NCBI RefSeq assembly: GCF_003205205.1
Contig: NZ_QJRL01000003.1
Location: 248,001-312,000 of the forward strand
Direction of reading: 5' to 3'
From: Pseudomonas sp. LB-090624
GTDB lineage: Bacteria; Pseudomonadota; Gammaproteobacteria; Pseudomonadales; Pseudomonadaceae
DNA length: 64,000 nucleotides
Of the stretch, positions 1 through 11,813 are shown in pieces. The translations under genes and the position numbers were made by a program. The stretch's first letter is position 1. Each line of letters begins with the position of its first letter. The notes beneath the pieces were generated by a model. It did no database searches. It saw only the letters and a program-made list of their open reading frames with translations, and was not told the origin of the DNA.

Positions 1-95
1 ACTTTCAGCGCGTTGTAAACACTCGGTACGCTGTCACGTGGGAATTCCACGTCGATGACGGCGCCGATGATTTGAACGATACGTCCGCTACTCAT
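1..95 (-). CDS. atpD: ATP synthase subunit beta, N-terminal fragment (cut by window edge)
   Basis: Catalytic beta subunit of the F1 sector. Only the first 31 codons lie in the window, reading [20 protein letters not shown] and onward, the usual beta-barrel start of a Pseudomonas AtpD. The ATG is at 95-93 with a GAGG ribosome site just upstream. It follows atpG by 27 nt in the same leftward operon, so it is the expected next gene in the order atpIBEFHAGDC. The Walker motifs and the rest of the protein lie beyond the left edge. The identification rests on the short N-terminus plus operon position. Confidence 0.93.
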   Translation of the reverse strand, partial: MSSGRIVQIIGAVIDVEFPRDSVPSVYNALK

Positions 96-122
96 AGCTG
101 GATCCTCTGAATTTTTGAACCG

Positions 123-983
123 TTAAACCGCGGCAGCGCCGCCGACGATTTCCGAGATCTCCTGGGTGATCGCAGCCTGACGCGCCTTGTTGTAGATCAA
201 TTGCAGCTCTTTGATCAAATCACCGGCGTTGTCTGTGGCGTTCTTCATGGCGATCATCCGGGCCGCTTGTTCAGCAGCGTTGTTCTCGACCACCGCCTGG
301 TAGACCTGCGACTCCACGTAACGCACCATCAAGCCGTCCAGCAGCTCTTTTGCGTCGGGTTCGTACAGGTAGTCCCAGTGGTGCTTGAGTTCCTGATCCG
401 GGGTTGCCACCAACGGTACCAATTGCTCGACCGTCGGTTTTTGGGTCATGGTGTTGATGAACTTGTTCGAAACCACCGAAAGGCGATCGATACGGCCATC
501 CATGTAGGCGTCCAGCATAACTTTGACGGAGCCGATCAGATCATTGATCGATGGCTCTTCGCCCAGGTGGCTGATCGCGGCTACAACGTTGCCGCCAAAG
601 ATGCGGAAGAAAGTCGCACCCTTGCTGCCGATCACGCACAGGTCGATTTCAACGCCCTGTTCGCGGTTTTCGCTCATGTCCTTGACCAGGGCCTTGAACA
701 GGTTGGTGTTCAAGCCACCGCACAGACCACGGTCACTGCTCACCACGATATAACCGGCGCGCTTTACAGGGCGCTCGATCATGAACGGGTGGCGGTATTC
801 CGGGTTGGCGTTGGCCAGATGACCGATCACCTGGCGGATACGCTCCGCGTAAGGACGGCTAGCAGCCATGCGCATTTGTGCCTTGCGCATTTTGCTGACC
901 GCCACTTTCTCCATGGCGCTGGTAATTTTTTGCGTGCTTTTGATGCTCGCAATCTTACTGCGAATCTCTTTTGCGCCTGCCAT
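123..983 (-). CDS. atpG: ATP synthase subunit gamma
   Basis: Central rotating stalk of F1, coupling proton flow through the c-ring to catalysis in the alpha3beta3 head. The 286 residues match the usual bacterial length. The N-terminus has the conserved [20 protein letters not shown] helix. The C-terminus has the matching coiled-coil helix ([17 protein letters not shown], then a run ending [15 protein letters not shown]). The mid-region [11 protein letters not shown] motif is the gamma signature of the Rossmann-like domain. It lies 48 nt after atpA and 27 nt before atpD in the leftward operon. Confidence 0.98.
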   Translation of the reverse strand: MAGAKEIRSKIASIKSTQKITSAMEKVAVSKMRKAQMRMAASRPYAERIRQVIGHLANANPEYRHPFMIERPVKRAGYIVVSSDRGLCGGLNTNLFKALVKDMSENREQGVEIDLCVIGSKGATFFRIFGGNVVAAISHLGEEPSINDLIGSVKVMLDAYMDGRIDRLSVVSNKFINTMTQKPTVEQLVPLVATPDQELKHHWDYLYEPDAKELLDGLMVRYVESQVYQAVVENNAAEQAARMIAMKNATDNAGDLIKELQLIYNKARQAAITQEISEIVGGAAAV

Positions 984-1031
984 GTATCACCTATCAGGTT
1001 AGCAAGCGGGGGCCGGAGCCCCCGCTGCGGC

Positions 1032-2576
1032 TTACCAGGTCTGGGTGGCCTTGAACTTCTCGATACCGGCTTTCAGGCCAGCGTCGATTTCGTCGTTGAA
1101 GTCACCCTTCACGTTGATCTTCGCCATCAGGTCGGCGTGATCACGGTTGAAGAAGGCGATCAGCGCTTGCTCGAAGCTACCGACCTTGGAGACTTCCACG
1201 TCAGTCAGGAAACCACGCTCAGCGGCATACAGCGACAGGGCCATGTCCGCGATGGACATCGGCGCGTACTGCTTCTGCTTCATCAGCTCGGTTACGCGCT
1301 GACCATGCTCCAGCTGCTTGCGGGTCGCTTCGTCCAGATCGGAAGCGAACTGGGCGAATGCAGCCAGTTCACGGTACTGAGCCAGAGCGGTACGAATACC
1401 ACCGGACAGCTTCTTGATGATCTTGGTCTGAGCGGCACCACCTACGCGGGATACCGAAACACCGGCGTTAACTGCAGGGCGGATGCCCGAGTTGAACATG
1501 GCCGATTCCAGGAAGATCTGACCGTCGGTGATGGAAATCACGTTGGTCGGAACGAACGCAGAAACGTCGCCAGCCTGGGTTTCGATGATCGGCAGGGCGG
1601 TCAGGGAACCGGTCTTGCCAGTGACTGCGCCGTTGGTGAACTTCTCGACGTACTCTTCGGAAACGCGCGATGCACGCTCCAGCAGACGGGAGTGGAGATA
1701 GAACACGTCACCTGGGTACGCTTCACGTCCTGGTGGACGGCGCAGCAGCAGGGAGATCTGACGGTAGGCAACGGCCTGCTTGGACAGGTCATCGTAAACG
1801 ATCAGGGCGTCTTCACCGCGGTCACGGAAGAACTCGCCCATGGTGCAGCCGGCGTATGGCGCCAGGAACTGCAGTGCGGCGGATTCCGAAGCACTGGCAA
1901 CGACCACGATGGTGTTGGCCAGGGCGCCGGTTTCTTCCAGCTTGCGAACGATGTTGGCAACGGTGGAACGCTTCTGGCCGACTGCAACATAAACACAGAA
2001 AATACCGGAGTCTTTCTGGTTGATGATGGCGTCGATGGCCATGGCGGTCTTGCCGATCTGACGGTCACCGATGATCAGCTCGCGCTGGCCACGGCCGACA
2101 GGGATCATGGCGTCGACGGACTTGTAGCCAGTCTGTACAGGCTGGTCTACCGACTTACGCCAGATCACGCCTGGAGCCACTTTCTCGACGGCGTCGGTCT
2201 GGGTGTTGCCCAGAGGACCTTTGCCGTCGATCGGGTTACCCAGTGCGTCAACGACGCGACCCAGCAGTTCCTTACCAACTGGAACTTCCAGGATGCGGCC
2301 GGTGCACTTGGCGCTCATGCCTTCGGCGAGGGTGTCATAGGCACCCAGGATCACTGCACCTACGGAGTCTTGCTCCAGGTTCAGGGCCATGCCGTAGACG
2401 CTGCCAGGGAACTCGATCATTTCGCCGTACATGACGTCGGCCAGACCGTGGATCCGCACGATACCGTCGGATACCGAAACAACGGTACCTTCGTTACGGG
2501 CTTGGGAGCTCACATCGAGGTTATCGATGCGGCCCTTGATGATTTCACTAATTTCGGAAGGATTGAGTTGCTGCAT
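1032..2576 (-). CDS. atpA: ATP synthase subunit alpha
   Basis: Regulatory, non-catalytic nucleotide-binding subunit of F1. The protein has 514 residues, standard for the family. The N-terminal beta-barrel is followed by the P-loop GDRQIGKTA (around residue 169). Later come the signature [14 protein letters not shown] (the ATPase alpha/beta signature) and the helical C-terminal domain. The P-loop has Ile where many homologues have Thr (GDRQTGKT), a common Pseudomonas variant. It starts with ATG, 21 nt downstream of atpH, in the leftward atp operon. Confidence 0.98.
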   Translation of the reverse strand: MQQLNPSEISEIIKGRIDNLDVSSQARNEGTVVSVSDGIVRIHGLADVMYGEMIEFPGSVYGMALNLEQDSVGAVILGAYDTLAEGMSAKCTGRILEVPVGKELLGRVVDALGNPIDGKGPLGNTQTDAVEKVAPGVIWRKSVDQPVQTGYKSVDAMIPVGRGQRELIIGDRQIGKTAMAIDAIINQKDSGIFCVYVAVGQKRSTVANIVRKLEETGALANTIVVVASASESAALQFLAPYAGCTMGEFFRDRGEDALIVYDDLSKQAVAYRQISLLLRRPPGREAYPGDVFYLHSRLLERASRVSEEYVEKFTNGAVTGKTGSLTALPIIETQAGDVSAFVPTNVISITDGQIFLESAMFNSGIRPAVNAGVSVSRVGGAAQTKIIKKLSGGIRTALAQYRELAAFAQFASDLDEATRKQLEHGQRVTELMKQKQYAPMSIADMALSLYAAERGFLTDVEVSKVGSFEQALIAFFNRDHADLMAKINVKGDFNDEIDAGLKAGIEKFKATQTW

Positions 2577-2597
2577 TGCTCTGCTGCCCCTTCAAAC

Positions 2598-3134
2598 TCA
2601 AGATTTCAATGCTTCGGCCAGTTTCGCGATTTTGCCGCGAACAGAGCCATCGATTACCAGGTCACCAGCGCGGATGACGACGCCGCCAATCAGGCTGGCA
2701 TCCTCCGACGCGTGCAGGCGCACTTCCTGGCCTAACCGTGCACTGAGAACCTTGGCGAGTTTGTCTTGCTGTTCTTGGTTCAACGCGAAGGCACTGGTGA
2801 CTTCCACGTCCACGGATTTCTCTTGCTCGGCCTTGTACAGGTCGAACAGGGCGGCAATCTCCGGCAGGAGCAGGAGACGGTCGTTTTCCGCGGCAACATG
2901 AATGAAATTCTGTGCCTGTGCATTGAACTTGTCACCGCACACGTCAATGAACGTGGCGGCCTTTTCTGCGCTCGTCAGTCGCGGGGCCTTGAGCAGGCGC
3001 TGCATGGTGTCGTCTTGCGACACCGCAGCAGCCAGGCCGAGCATGGCTGACCAATTGGCCAGTTGCTGATGGGCCTGGGCATGCTCAAAGGCAGCCTTAG
3101 CGTAAGGTCGGGCCAACGTGGTCAGTTCTGCCAT
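2598..3134 (-). CDS. atpH: ATP synthase subunit delta
   Basis: Peripheral stalk subunit that joins the b-subunit dimer to the top of the F1 alpha subunits. The protein has 178 residues. The N-terminal helical bundle begins [19 protein letters not shown], the usual OSCP/delta opening. The C-terminal part contains the family signature around [20 protein letters not shown]. It sits 12 nt downstream of atpF and 21 nt upstream of atpA in the same leftward operon. Start is ATG. Confidence 0.97.
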
Positions 3135-3146
3135 GATCGCCCTCGC

Positions 3147-3617
3147 TTAAATTTCAGCGGCCAGTTTGTTAACCAGCTCCGCATGCGCGTTTTGATCGAT
3201 TGTGGCGCCAAGGATCTTTTCAGCACCACCAACGGCCAGGGCACCCACTTGGGCACGCAGGGCGTCTTTGGCGCTGTTCAGTTCCTGTTCGATCTCGGCC
3301 AGAGCCTGAGCCTTCACACGGTCAGCTTCGACGCGGGCCTGTTCACGGGCTTCCTCGACAAGCTGAGCAGCGCGTTTCTTGCTTTGCTCAATGATTTCGG
3401 CTGCCTGTGCTTTAGCTTCACGCAGTTGCTGACCCGCTTTTTCTTGGGCCAGCTCCAGGTCGCGAGCTGCGCGGTTGGCAGCGTCCAAGCCGTCGGCAAT
3501 CTTCTTTTGACGCTCTTGCAGGGCAGTGATGACCGGAGGCCATACGTACTTCATGCAGAAGAGTACAAAAATCAGGAAGGCAACGGATTGGCCAATCAGG
3601 GTTGCATTAATATTCAC
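3147..3617 (-). CDS. atpF: ATP synthase subunit b
   Basis: Membrane-anchored peripheral stalk of the Fo sector. The 156-residue protein has one N-terminal membrane helix (about residues 5-27, through [17 protein letters not shown]), followed by a long charged, alanine-rich coiled coil, the standard b-subunit design. The start codon is GTG (3617-3615), reading [14 protein letters not shown]. It follows atpE by 59 nt and precedes atpH by 12 nt. The protein is expected to dimerise and bind delta. Confidence 0.97.
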   Translation of the reverse strand: MNINATLIGQSVAFLIFVLFCMKYVWPPVITALQERQKKIADGLDAANRAARDLELAQEKAGQQLREAKAQAAEIIEQSKKRAAQLVEEAREQARVEADRVKAQALAEIEQELNSAKDALRAQVGALAVGGAEKILGATIDQNAHAELVNKLAAEI

Positions 3618-3676
3618 GCCAACACCTCGCTCGGTCTTTGGTTCATCACAGCTATCAACTCGTGGTTAACGAGTGA

Positions 3677-3949
<273 letters not shown>

Positions 3950-4078
3950 TTACGTCGTATTGGTTAGGTTTTTAAGTTGAAGCGGTAAAACAAATCGTTT
4001 GGTACAGCATGCCCTTGCGGACTTTTTAAGCCCTCCCCCCAAACGAGCGGGGAAGGCTATCAGACACGCCAGGCGGTC

Positions 4079-5372
<1,294 letters not shown>

Positions 5373-5447
5373 CACAACTGCTCCTCGGAAGTCGACCAGC
5401 AAGTCAGTTATGACTTGGCATAATTTGTGCCGACAAAATGCGCGCAG

Positions 5448-5476
5448 AGTATAGGGGTGGATTAACCCCTATTCAA
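5448..5476 (-). promoter_or_regulatory. Probable sigma-70 promoter of the atp operon
   Basis: On the minus strand a -35 TTGAAT (5476-5471) is separated by 17 nt from a -10 TATACT (5453-5448), close to consensus and pointing at atpI. The spacer is most of an inverted repeat (ATAGGGG / CCCCTAT, 5451-5472). The promoter therefore overlaps a hairpin that could also act as the end of the parB transcript, since both read leftward. Inferred from sequence only. Confidence 0.65.
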
Positions 5477-5521
5477 CTATTCGGTAGTGATTTCCGACTG
5501 CGCGCTACAACAGGAATTGTT

Positions 5522-6394
5522 TCAGCGGATGTGAGCAAGCACGCCTTGCAACTCGTCAAGCGAGTTGTAGCGAATAACCAACTGGCCTTTGCCCTTGTTG
5601 CCATGACGGATCTGCACGGCCGAGCCCAGGCGCTCTGCGAGCCGCTGTTCAAGGCGTGCGATATCCGGATCAGGTTTGCTCGGTTCGACCGGATCAGGCT
5701 TGTCGCTGAGCCACTGGCGAACCAGTGCTTCAGTTTGGCGCACAGTGAGGCCGCGTGCGACAACATGACGCGCCCCCTCCTCCTGACGGCTCTCGTCCAG
5801 ACCGAGCAATGCGCGGGCGTGGCCCATTTCCAGATCGCCATGGGCGAGCATGGTCTTGATCGCCTCGGGCAGACTAATCAGGCGCAGCAGGTTAGCCACG
5901 GTCACCCGCGACTTGCCCACGGCATCCGCTACCTGTTGCTGGGTCAGCTCAAACTCTTGCTGCAGGCGCTGCAGGGCCAGAGCCTCTTCCAGTGGGTTGA
6001 GGTCTTCGCGCTGGATGTTCTCGATCAGCGCCATGGCAATGGCAGCTTCGTCAGCCACTTCACGGACCATGGCCGGGATGGTGTCCAGGCCGGCCTGCTG
6101 GGTGGCGCGCCAACGGCGCTCACCGGCAATGATCTCGTAACGGTTGTCGCCGATCGGACGAACCACGATCGGTTGCATCACGCCATGGCTGCGAATCGAG
6201 TGCGCAAGCTCTTCCAGCGCCTGAGGGTCCATGTCCCGGCGTGGCTGGTACTTGCCACGCTGGATCAGTTCGACCGGCAGGTGTTGCAGTTCTTTCTGGT
6301 CGATCTTCACAGCCTGCTCTTCGAGCGCGCTGACGGAGGGACCACTGAGCAGTGCATCCAACCCACGTCCGAGACCCCGTTTCTTGACGGCCAT
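5522..6394 (-). CDS. parB: Chromosome partitioning protein ParB (CTP-dependent parS clamp)
   Basis: Loads on parS sites near oriC, spreads as a sliding clamp and recruits SMC and ParA for origin segregation. The protein has 290 residues. The N-terminal segment MAVKKRGLGRGLDALL is the ParA-interacting motif. The CTP-binding core contains GERRWRATQQAG (about residues 91-102). A central helix-turn-helix follows (TQQQVADAVGKSRVTVANLL). A C-terminal dimerisation domain ends ELQGVLAHIR. It lies 9 nt after parA in one operon. Two matching parS sites are at 18010 and 18640. Confidence 0.98.
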   Translation of the reverse strand: MAVKKRGLGRGLDALLSGPSVSALEEQAVKIDQKELQHLPVELIQRGKYQPRRDMDPQALEELAHSIRSHGVMQPIVVRPIGDNRYEIIAGERRWRATQQAGLDTIPAMVREVADEAAIAMALIENIQREDLNPLEEALALQRLQQEFELTQQQVADAVGKSRVTVANLLRLISLPEAIKTMLAHGDLEMGHARALLGLDESRQEEGARHVVARGLTVRQTEALVRQWLSDKPDPVEPSKPDPDIARLEQRLAERLGSAVQIRHGNKGKGQLVIRYNSLDELQGVLAHIR

Positions 6395-6403
6395 ACGGAT
6401 TCC

Positions 6404-7195
6404 TTAAGTTGTTTGTGCAGTGCGTGATTGACGGCGCTGACGGCGAACCAGTTCACCCGCCAGGGCCAGATACGCCAGCGCGCCGCGCGATTGCTTGTCG
6501 TAAGCCAAGGCCGGCATGCCGAAGCTAGGGGCCTCGGCCAGGCGAATGTTGCGTGGAATGACGGTGTCGTACAGCTGTGGGCCGAAGTGCTCTTTCAACT
6601 GCGCCGAAACATCGTTGTTCAGGCTCAGGCGTGGGTCGTACATGGTCCGCAGCAGGCCTTCGATCTTCAACTCCGGGTTCAGCCGGGCGGCGATGCGTTT
6701 GATGTTATCCACAAGGTCGCTGAGACCTTCCAGCGCGTAGTACTCGCACTGCATGGGGATGATCACGCCATCGGAAGCGACCAGCGCATTGAGCGTCAGC
6801 ATTGACAGCGACGGCGGGCAGTCGATGAGGATGTAGTCGTAGTTTTCGCGGATCGGCGCCAGCGCGTTGCGCAGGCGGCTTTCCTTGACCTGCATTTCCA
6901 GCAGCACCACTTCGGCGGCGGTCAGGTCACGGTTGGCCGGAAGCAGCTGGAAACCACCATGCTCGGAGTAATGCATGGCCTGAGCCAGGTCACATTCCCC
7001 GATAAGCAGGTCGTAGACCGAGTGCTCGAGCTCATGTTTGTCCACACCGCTGCCCATGGTGGCGTTGCCCTGCGGATCGAGGTCGATCAGCAGCACACGA
7101 CGCTTTGTCGCGGCCAGCGAAGCGGCGAGATTGATACAGGTGGTGGTCTTGCCTACACCACCTTTCTGGTTCGCGATTGCGAATACCTTAGCCAT
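6404..7195 (-). CDS. parA: Chromosome partitioning ATPase ParA (Soj)
   Basis: Walker-type ATPase that forms a DNA-bound gradient and drives ParB-parS complexes apart. The protein has 263 residues. The deviant Walker A KGGVGKTT is at residues 11-18, Walker B-like DYILIDCPPSL near 120, and the family motif VIPRNIRLAEAPSFGMP in the C-terminal half. It lacks an N-terminal helix-turn-helix, as expected of chromosomal ParA. It lies 18 nt after rsmG and 9 nt before parB. A perfect DnaA-box 9-mer (6705-6713) lies inside the gene. Confidence 0.98.
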   Translation of the reverse strand: MAKVFAIANQKGGVGKTTTCINLAASLAATKRRVLLIDLDPQGNATMGSGVDKHELEHSVYDLLIGECDLAQAMHYSEHGGFQLLPANRDLTAAEVVLLEMQVKESRLRNALAPIRENYDYILIDCPPSLSMLTLNALVASDGVIIPMQCEYYALEGLSDLVDNIKRIAARLNPELKIEGLLRTMYDPRLSLNNDVSAQLKEHFGPQLYDTVIPRNIRLAEAPSFGMPALAYDKQSRGALAYLALAGELVRRQRRQSRTAQTT

Positions 7196-7213
7196 TGATG
7201 CGCGTGTTCCCAG

Positions 7214-7864
7214 TCATGCCTTGCGGCGCAGTATCAGCAGATGGCGCTGGCCCTGGCAACCCGGAACGGTCAGGGCCTGTTCGCTTTCCACTGTGAAGTC
7301 TGCGGGCAATGCTACCAGTTCATCGGCAGGATGCAGCCCCTTCATTGCAAGCCATTGCGTCCCGGTGTCGCCCAGGTGGCGGGTCCAGTTGGTGAAGTTC
7401 TCCATGCTGCTGAAAGCACGAGAAATGATTCCGTCGAACGCTTGTGCTGGCTGGAAGGCCTCTACCCGGCTGTGGATAACCGCGAGGTTGTCCAGCTTGA
7501 GCTCCATTTTCACTTGGGTCAGGAAGCGGGTTTTCTTGCCATTGGCGTCCAGCACAGTGACACGCTTGTGTGGATGCAGGATAGCCAGCGGGATGCCGGG
7601 CATGCCACCGCCGCTGCCAACATCCAACCAGTTGTCACGGTCGCTGTGGATAAACGACATGATGCTAAGACTGTCGAGCAGGTGACGCGAGACCATCTCG
7701 TCTGGGTCGCGCACGGCAGTCAGGTTGTAGGCTTTGTTCCATTTGATCAACAGAGCGAGGTAGCCAAGCAGCTTCTCGTGCTGCTCGGCAGTCAGCTCGA
7801 CACCAAGCTGTCGTGCACCTGTGGACAACTCTTCAGCGTGTTGCGGGGTGACCAGGGAACTCAA
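7214..7864 (-). CDS. rsmG: 16S rRNA (guanine-527-N7)-methyltransferase RsmG (GidB)
   Basis: Methylates G527 of 16S rRNA using S-adenosylmethionine; loss gives low-level streptomycin resistance in other bacteria. The protein has 216 residues. The SAM-binding motif [17 protein letters not shown] is near residue 80, and a preceding substrate region reads [16 protein letters not shown]. The start is a TTG at 7864-7862 ([12 protein letters not shown]), overlapping the mnmG stop by four bases (TTGA), which suggests translational coupling. It is second in the mnmG-rsmG-parA-parB operon. Confidence 0.96.
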   Translation of the reverse strand: MSSLVTPQHAEELSTGARQLGVELTAEQHEKLLGYLALLIKWNKAYNLTAVRDPDEMVSRHLLDSLSIMSFIHSDRDNWLDVGSGGGMPGIPLAILHPHKRVTVLDANGKKTRFLTQVKMELKLDNLAVIHSRVEAFQPAQAFDGIISRAFSSMENFTNWTRHLGDTGTQWLAMKGLHPADELVALPADFTVESEQALTVPGCQGQRHLLILRRKA

Positions 7865-9756
7865 GCGCTTTGCTCCAATTCGCGGCCAGCGCCGCGTTTT
7901 TTCAAGTGAATCAGCAACAGGGAAATCGCCGCCGGGGTCACACCCGGGATACGCGAAGCCTGCCCCAGCGTCTCCGGTCGGGTCTGGCTCAGCTTGCCCT
8001 GTATCTCTTTGGACAGGCCGGAAATCGACGTGTAGTCGATATCCACAGGCAGGCGGGTGTCTTCGCTGGCACGCAGTCGGGCAATTTCATCCTGCTGGCG
8101 GTCGATGTAACCGGCGTACTTGGTGCGGATTTCGACCTGCTCGGCAACCTGTGGATCGATCGCTTCACCGCCAGTCGCTTCGATCAGGCCGGCGTAGTCG
8201 ATTTCTGGGCGTGCCAGCAGGTTGAGCAGGCTGTACTCGTGGCTCAGCGGAGTGCCGAATTTATCCACAACCGCCTGGCCTTGCTCGGTATTCGGGCGAA
8301 CCCAAGTCGATTTCAAGCGCTGTTCCTCACGCTCGATACCGTCGCGCTTGGCGCAGAACGCGGCCCAGCGCTGGTCATCGATCAGGCCCAGTTCACGGCC
8401 CTTTTCGGTCAGGCGCAAGTCGGCGTTGTCTTCGCGCAGTATCAGCCGGTACTCGGCACGCGAGGTAAACATGCGGTACGGCTCCTGGGTACCCAAGGTA
8501 ATCAGGTCGTCCACCAGTACACCGATGTAAGCCTCGTCACGGCGCGGGCACCAGCTGTCACGGCCCTGCGCCCGCAGTGCGGCGTTGGTCCCGGCCAGCA
8601 GGCCTTGGGCACCGGCTTCTTCGTACCCGGTGGTGCCGTTGATCTGCCCGGCGAAGAACAGGCCGCCGATGACTTTTGTCTCGAGGCTGTACTTGAGATC
8701 ACGCGGGTCGAAGTAGTCGTACTCGATGGCGTAGCCGGGGCGCACGATGTGGGCGTTTTCCATGCCACGGATGGAACGCACGAGCTCCAACTGCACGTCG
8801 AATGGCAGCGAAGTGGAGATTCCGTTGGGGTACAGCTCATGGGTGGTCAGGCCTTCCGGCTCAATGAACACCTGGTGGCTTTCCTTGTCGGCGAAGCGGT
8901 GGATCTTGTCTTCGATCGACGGACAGTAGCGTGGACCGACCCCTTCGATCACGCCCGAGTACATCGGCGAACGATCGAGGTTCGAGGCAATGATCTCGTG
9001 AGTGCGTGCGTTGGTATGGGTAATCCAGCAACTCACCTGGCGCGGGTGCATGTCGGCATTGCCCATGAACGACATCACCGGGATCGGGGTATCGCCTGGC
9101 TGCTCGGTCATGACCGAAAAGTCCACCGAACGGCCATCAATGCGTGGCGGGGTCCCGGTTTTCAGGCGGCCGACGCGCAGCGGCAGTTCACGCATGCGGT
9201 GGGCCAGGGCAATCGAAGGCGGGTCACCGGCGCGACCGCCGGAATGGTTTTGCAAACCGATGTGGATAAGACCGCCGAGGAAGGTGCCGGTGGTGAGTAC
9301 CACTGATTCTGCGAAGAAACGCAGGCCCATCTGGGTCACTACACCTTTGACCTGATCCTGCTCGACGATGAGGTCATCGCAGGACTGCTGGAATATCCAC
9401 AGGTTCGGCTGGTTTTCCAGGATTTCACGCACCACTGCCTTGTAGATGGCGCGGTCGGCCTGCGCACGGGTGGCGCGTACGGCCGGGCCCTTGCGGTTGT
9501 TCAGAACGCGGAACTGGATGCCGCTCTTGTCGGTGGCCAGCGCCATGGCGCCGCCGAGGGCATCGATCTCTTTGACCAGATGGCTTTTGCCAATACCGCC
9601 GATAGCGGGGTTGCAGCTCATGTGACCGAGGGTTTCCACGTTATGGGTCAACAGCAGGGTTTTCACACCCATGCGTGCAGACGCAAGCGCAGCCTCGGTA
9701 CCGGCATGGCCGCCGCCGATGACGATCACTTCAAAACGGGAAGGGAAATCCACCAC
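7861..9756 (-). CDS. mnmG: tRNA uridine-34 5-carboxymethylaminomethyl modification enzyme MnmG (GidA)
   Basis: FAD enzyme that with MnmE (gene at 10355-11725) installs cmnm5 on wobble U34 of certain tRNAs. The protein has 631 residues. The FAD-binding motif GGGHAG is at residues 14-19, and the GidA signatures [12 protein letters not shown] and [17 protein letters not shown] follow. The start is GTG at 9756, with a second in-frame GTG immediately after it. The GAGG ribosome site is 3 nt from the first and 6 nt from the second, so the start may be one codon later. The upstream DNA holds DnaA boxes. Confidence 0.97.
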   Translation of the reverse strand: MVDFPSRFEVIVIGGGHAGTEAALASARMGVKTLLLTHNVETLGHMSCNPAIGGIGKSHLVKEIDALGGAMALATDKSGIQFRVLNNRKGPAVRATRAQADRAIYKAVVREILENQPNLWIFQQSCDDLIVEQDQVKGVVTQMGLRFFAESVVLTTGTFLGGLIHIGLQNHSGGRAGDPPSIALAHRMRELPLRVGRLKTGTPPRIDGRSVDFSVMTEQPGDTPIPVMSFMGNADMHPRQVSCWITHTNARTHEIIASNLDRSPMYSGVIEGVGPRYCPSIEDKIHRFADKESHQVFIEPEGLTTHELYPNGISTSLPFDVQLELVRSIRGMENAHIVRPGYAIEYDYFDPRDLKYSLETKVIGGLFFAGQINGTTGYEEAGAQGLLAGTNAALRAQGRDSWCPRRDEAYIGVLVDDLITLGTQEPYRMFTSRAEYRLILREDNADLRLTEKGRELGLIDDQRWAAFCAKRDGIEREEQRLKSTWVRPNTEQGQAVVDKFGTPLSHEYSLLNLLARPEIDYAGLIEATGGEAIDPQVAEQVEIRTKYAGYIDRQQDEIARLRASEDTRLPVDIDYTSISGLSKEIQGKLSQTRPETLGQASRIPGVTPAAISLLLIHLKKRGAGRELEQSA

Positions 9757-9854
9757 GCACCTCGTGCCTGTTTTTGCGAATAGAGAAGGTAAGCGGACAA
9801 GTATAGGGACTTACCCCCCCTTAAAGAAACCGTCTGAGCAAATTTTGACCAGTC

Positions 9855-10129
9855 TGTGGATGAATGGCAAACAACAGAAATCAAAGAGGAAAAATTTAAA
9901 AAAGCTTTGTTTTTATGTTTATTCTTATGCACACCCATATCTGTGGATAAAGCTCTACAGCCCATATCTCACGCTGTGTATAGAGAAATTAAACCCTGTG
10001 TCTGGAGTGCCATGAGGGCTATGGATAACCCATTTTAGCCTGTGGATTAAATGCCTATTTACCCACAGGGCGCTTTGTCCTCAGAAAAAAAGCCTGCTTA
10101 TCAACGGAGCTGAAGCCGGGTTTTCCACA
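9855..10129. other. AT-rich region with second DnaA-box cluster upstream of mnmG
   Basis: The gap 9757-10354 has no gene I can support. It holds matches to the DnaA box TTATNCACA: TTATGCACA at 9925-9933 (plus) and TTATCCACA at 9942-9950 (minus), with TTTTCCACA at 10121-10129 (plus). Single-mismatch versions are at 9855, 9975, 10020, 10041 and 10059. The stretch 9866-9930 is strongly AT-rich for this genome. This resembles a second origin-like or DnaA-binding element. From memory, an autonomously replicating fragment was reported near gidA in Pseudomonas, but I cannot verify that here. It may instead regulate mnmG. Confidence 0.6.
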
Positions 10130-10303
10130 GGGCTCCTGACGGCGAATCGGCGCCGGTGATCGAATTTTTTTCTTCCGTCATTGGCTTTTTGGCAAGTAAT
10201 CCCCTCATACAGAAGGACCTCCTCACAAAAAAACGGATGGCGTTAACGCTGGGAGCCGCTTTTCGAGCATGAGGTCAGCGTGACAACTGCCTAAATGCCA
10301 GGC

Positions 10304-10332
10304 AAAAAAAAGCCGCTCCAGAGGGAGCGGCG
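10304..10332 (-). terminator. Rho-independent terminator after mnmE
   Basis: Read on the minus strand, a GC-rich hairpin (CGCCGCTCC / GGAGCGGC arms around a short loop) is followed by eight T residues. It lies 22 nt downstream of the mnmE stop, so it is the natural end of the mnmE transcript and isolates it from the mnmG promoter region. Confidence 0.88.
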
Positions 10333-10354
10333 TTTGGCTGGGGATGGCTGTGGA

Positions 10355-11725
10355 TTACTTTCCGATGCAGAAGCTGGAGAAAATCCGCCCCAGCAGGTCG
10401 TCCGAGCTGAATGCACCGGTGATCTCACCCAGGGCGTGCTGAGCCTGGCGCAGGTCCTCCGCCAACAGCTCTCCCGCGCCCGCCAGCGTCAGTTGTGCGC
10501 GGCCGTGTTCCAGGTGCTCACTGGCCTGGCTCAAGGCATCCAGATGGCGCCTACGAGCGCTGAAACCGCTCTCGGCGGTCTGCTCGTAACCCATACAAGC
10601 TTTCAGGTGGTCGCGCAGCAACTGCAGGCCCGCATCGTCACCTTTGGCGCTGAGAGTGATTGTGACGTGACCGTCATCGCACTGTTCCAGCGCCACCCGC
10701 TCACCGCTCAGGTCAGCCTTGTTACGAATCAGCGTGACCTTGGCCGGGTCCGGGCGCTGGTCGAGAAACTCTGGCCACAGGGCGAACGGGTCACTGGCCT
10801 CGGGGGCAGTGGAGTCGACCACCAGCAGCACCCGGTCCGCTTCGCCGATGGCCTTGAGCGCGCGTTCTACGCCGATCTTTTCCACATGGTCATCAGTAGT
10901 GCGCAAACCAGCTGTATCGACGACATGAAGCGGCATCCCGTCGATGTGGATATGTTCGCGCAGGATGTCCCGGGTGGTGCCAGCGATATCAGTGACGATG
11001 GCAGCTTCGCGCCCGGCCAACTGGTTCAGCAGGCTCGATTTGCCGGCATTGGGCCGCCCAGCGATGACCACGGTCATGCCGTCACGCAGCAGCGCACCCT
11101 GCCCGGCTTCGCGCTGCACGGTGGATAACTCGCCGCGCACTGCATCGAGCATCGACAACACGTGGCCATCGGCGAGGAAATCGATTTCCTCCTCTGGGAA
11201 GTCGATCGCTGCTTCAACGTAGATACGCAGGGCAATCAACGCCTCGGTCAGGCTGTGCACACGTTTGGAGAATTCACCTTGCAGCGAGCGCAGGGCATTG
11301 CGCGCGGCCTGGCTGGAACTGGCCTCGATCAGGTCGGCAATAGCTTCGGCCTGGGCCAGGTCAAGCTTGTCGTTGAGGAATGCGCGCTCGCTGAACTCGC
11401 CCGGCCGGGCCAGCCGGCAGCCGACTTGCACACAGCGCTGCAACAGCATGTCCAGAACCACCGGGCCACCGTGGCCCTGAAGTTCAAGCACATCCTCGCC
11501 AGTGAACGAATTCGGCCCGGGAAAATACAACGCGATGCCTTCGTCCAGTACCAGCCCTTCCTCGTCGCGGAATGGACCGTAGTGGGCGTGGCGCGGGGTA
11601 AGTGTACGACCGGTGATCAACTGGCCGGCCTTGGCAGCCAGCGGGCCGGACAACCTGACAATCCCCACACCACCGCGGCCCTGGGCGGTAGCAATGGCGG
11701 CGATGGTTTCACGCACAATGTTCAT
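10355..11725 (-). CDS. mnmE: tRNA modification GTPase MnmE (TrmE)
   Basis: GTPase partner of MnmG in wobble-uridine modification. The 456 residues have the standard order: N-terminal tetrahydrofolate-binding domain (to about 118), a helical domain, an inserted G domain with P-loop GRPNAGKS (223-230), and the C-terminal CIGK motif (453-456), whose Cys is functionally important in the family. The start is ATG at 11725. Intrinsic terminators lie on both sides, so it is likely transcribed alone. Confidence 0.98.
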   Translation of the reverse strand: MNIVRETIAAIATAQGRGGVGIVRLSGPLAAKAGQLITGRTLTPRHAHYGPFRDEEGLVLDEGIALYFPGPNSFTGEDVLELQGHGGPVVLDMLLQRCVQVGCRLARPGEFSERAFLNDKLDLAQAEAIADLIEASSSQAARNALRSLQGEFSKRVHSLTEALIALRIYVEAAIDFPEEEIDFLADGHVLSMLDAVRGELSTVQREAGQGALLRDGMTVVIAGRPNAGKSSLLNQLAGREAAIVTDIAGTTRDILREHIHIDGMPLHVVDTAGLRTTDDHVEKIGVERALKAIGEADRVLLVVDSTAPEASDPFALWPEFLDQRPDPAKVTLIRNKADLSGERVALEQCDDGHVTITLSAKGDDAGLQLLRDHLKACMGYEQTAESGFSARRRHLDALSQASEHLEHGRAQLTLAGAGELLAEDLRQAQHALGEITGAFSSDDLLGRIFSSFCIGK

Positions 11726-11760
11726 GCTCGAAAGCCTCTACGACAAAAACGACAGATAGC

Positions 11761-11788
11761 AAAAACGCCCCACTAGGGGGCGTTTTTT
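11761..11788 (-). terminator. Rho-independent terminator after yidC
   Basis: A hairpin of ACGCCCC / GGGGGCGT with a run of A on one side and six T on the other, so it could act in both directions. It lies 26 nt beyond the yidC stop and upstream of mnmE, separating the two leftward genes. Confidence 0.88.
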
Positions 11789-11813
11789 ATTCACAGGCTA
11801 GCGCAGTAGCCCG

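Noticed and set aside
201..2735. 844-codon open frame on the plus strand opposite atpG, atpA and atpH
   Set aside because: It runs antisense to highly conserved atp genes, has no recognisable motif, and arises from the GC-rich third-position bias of the true genes.
10041..10067. Near-matches such as TGTGGATTA and TTACCCACA counted as full DnaA boxes
   Set aside because: Each has a mismatch at a conserved position, so I list them only as degenerate sites and leave them out of the 27 perfect matches.
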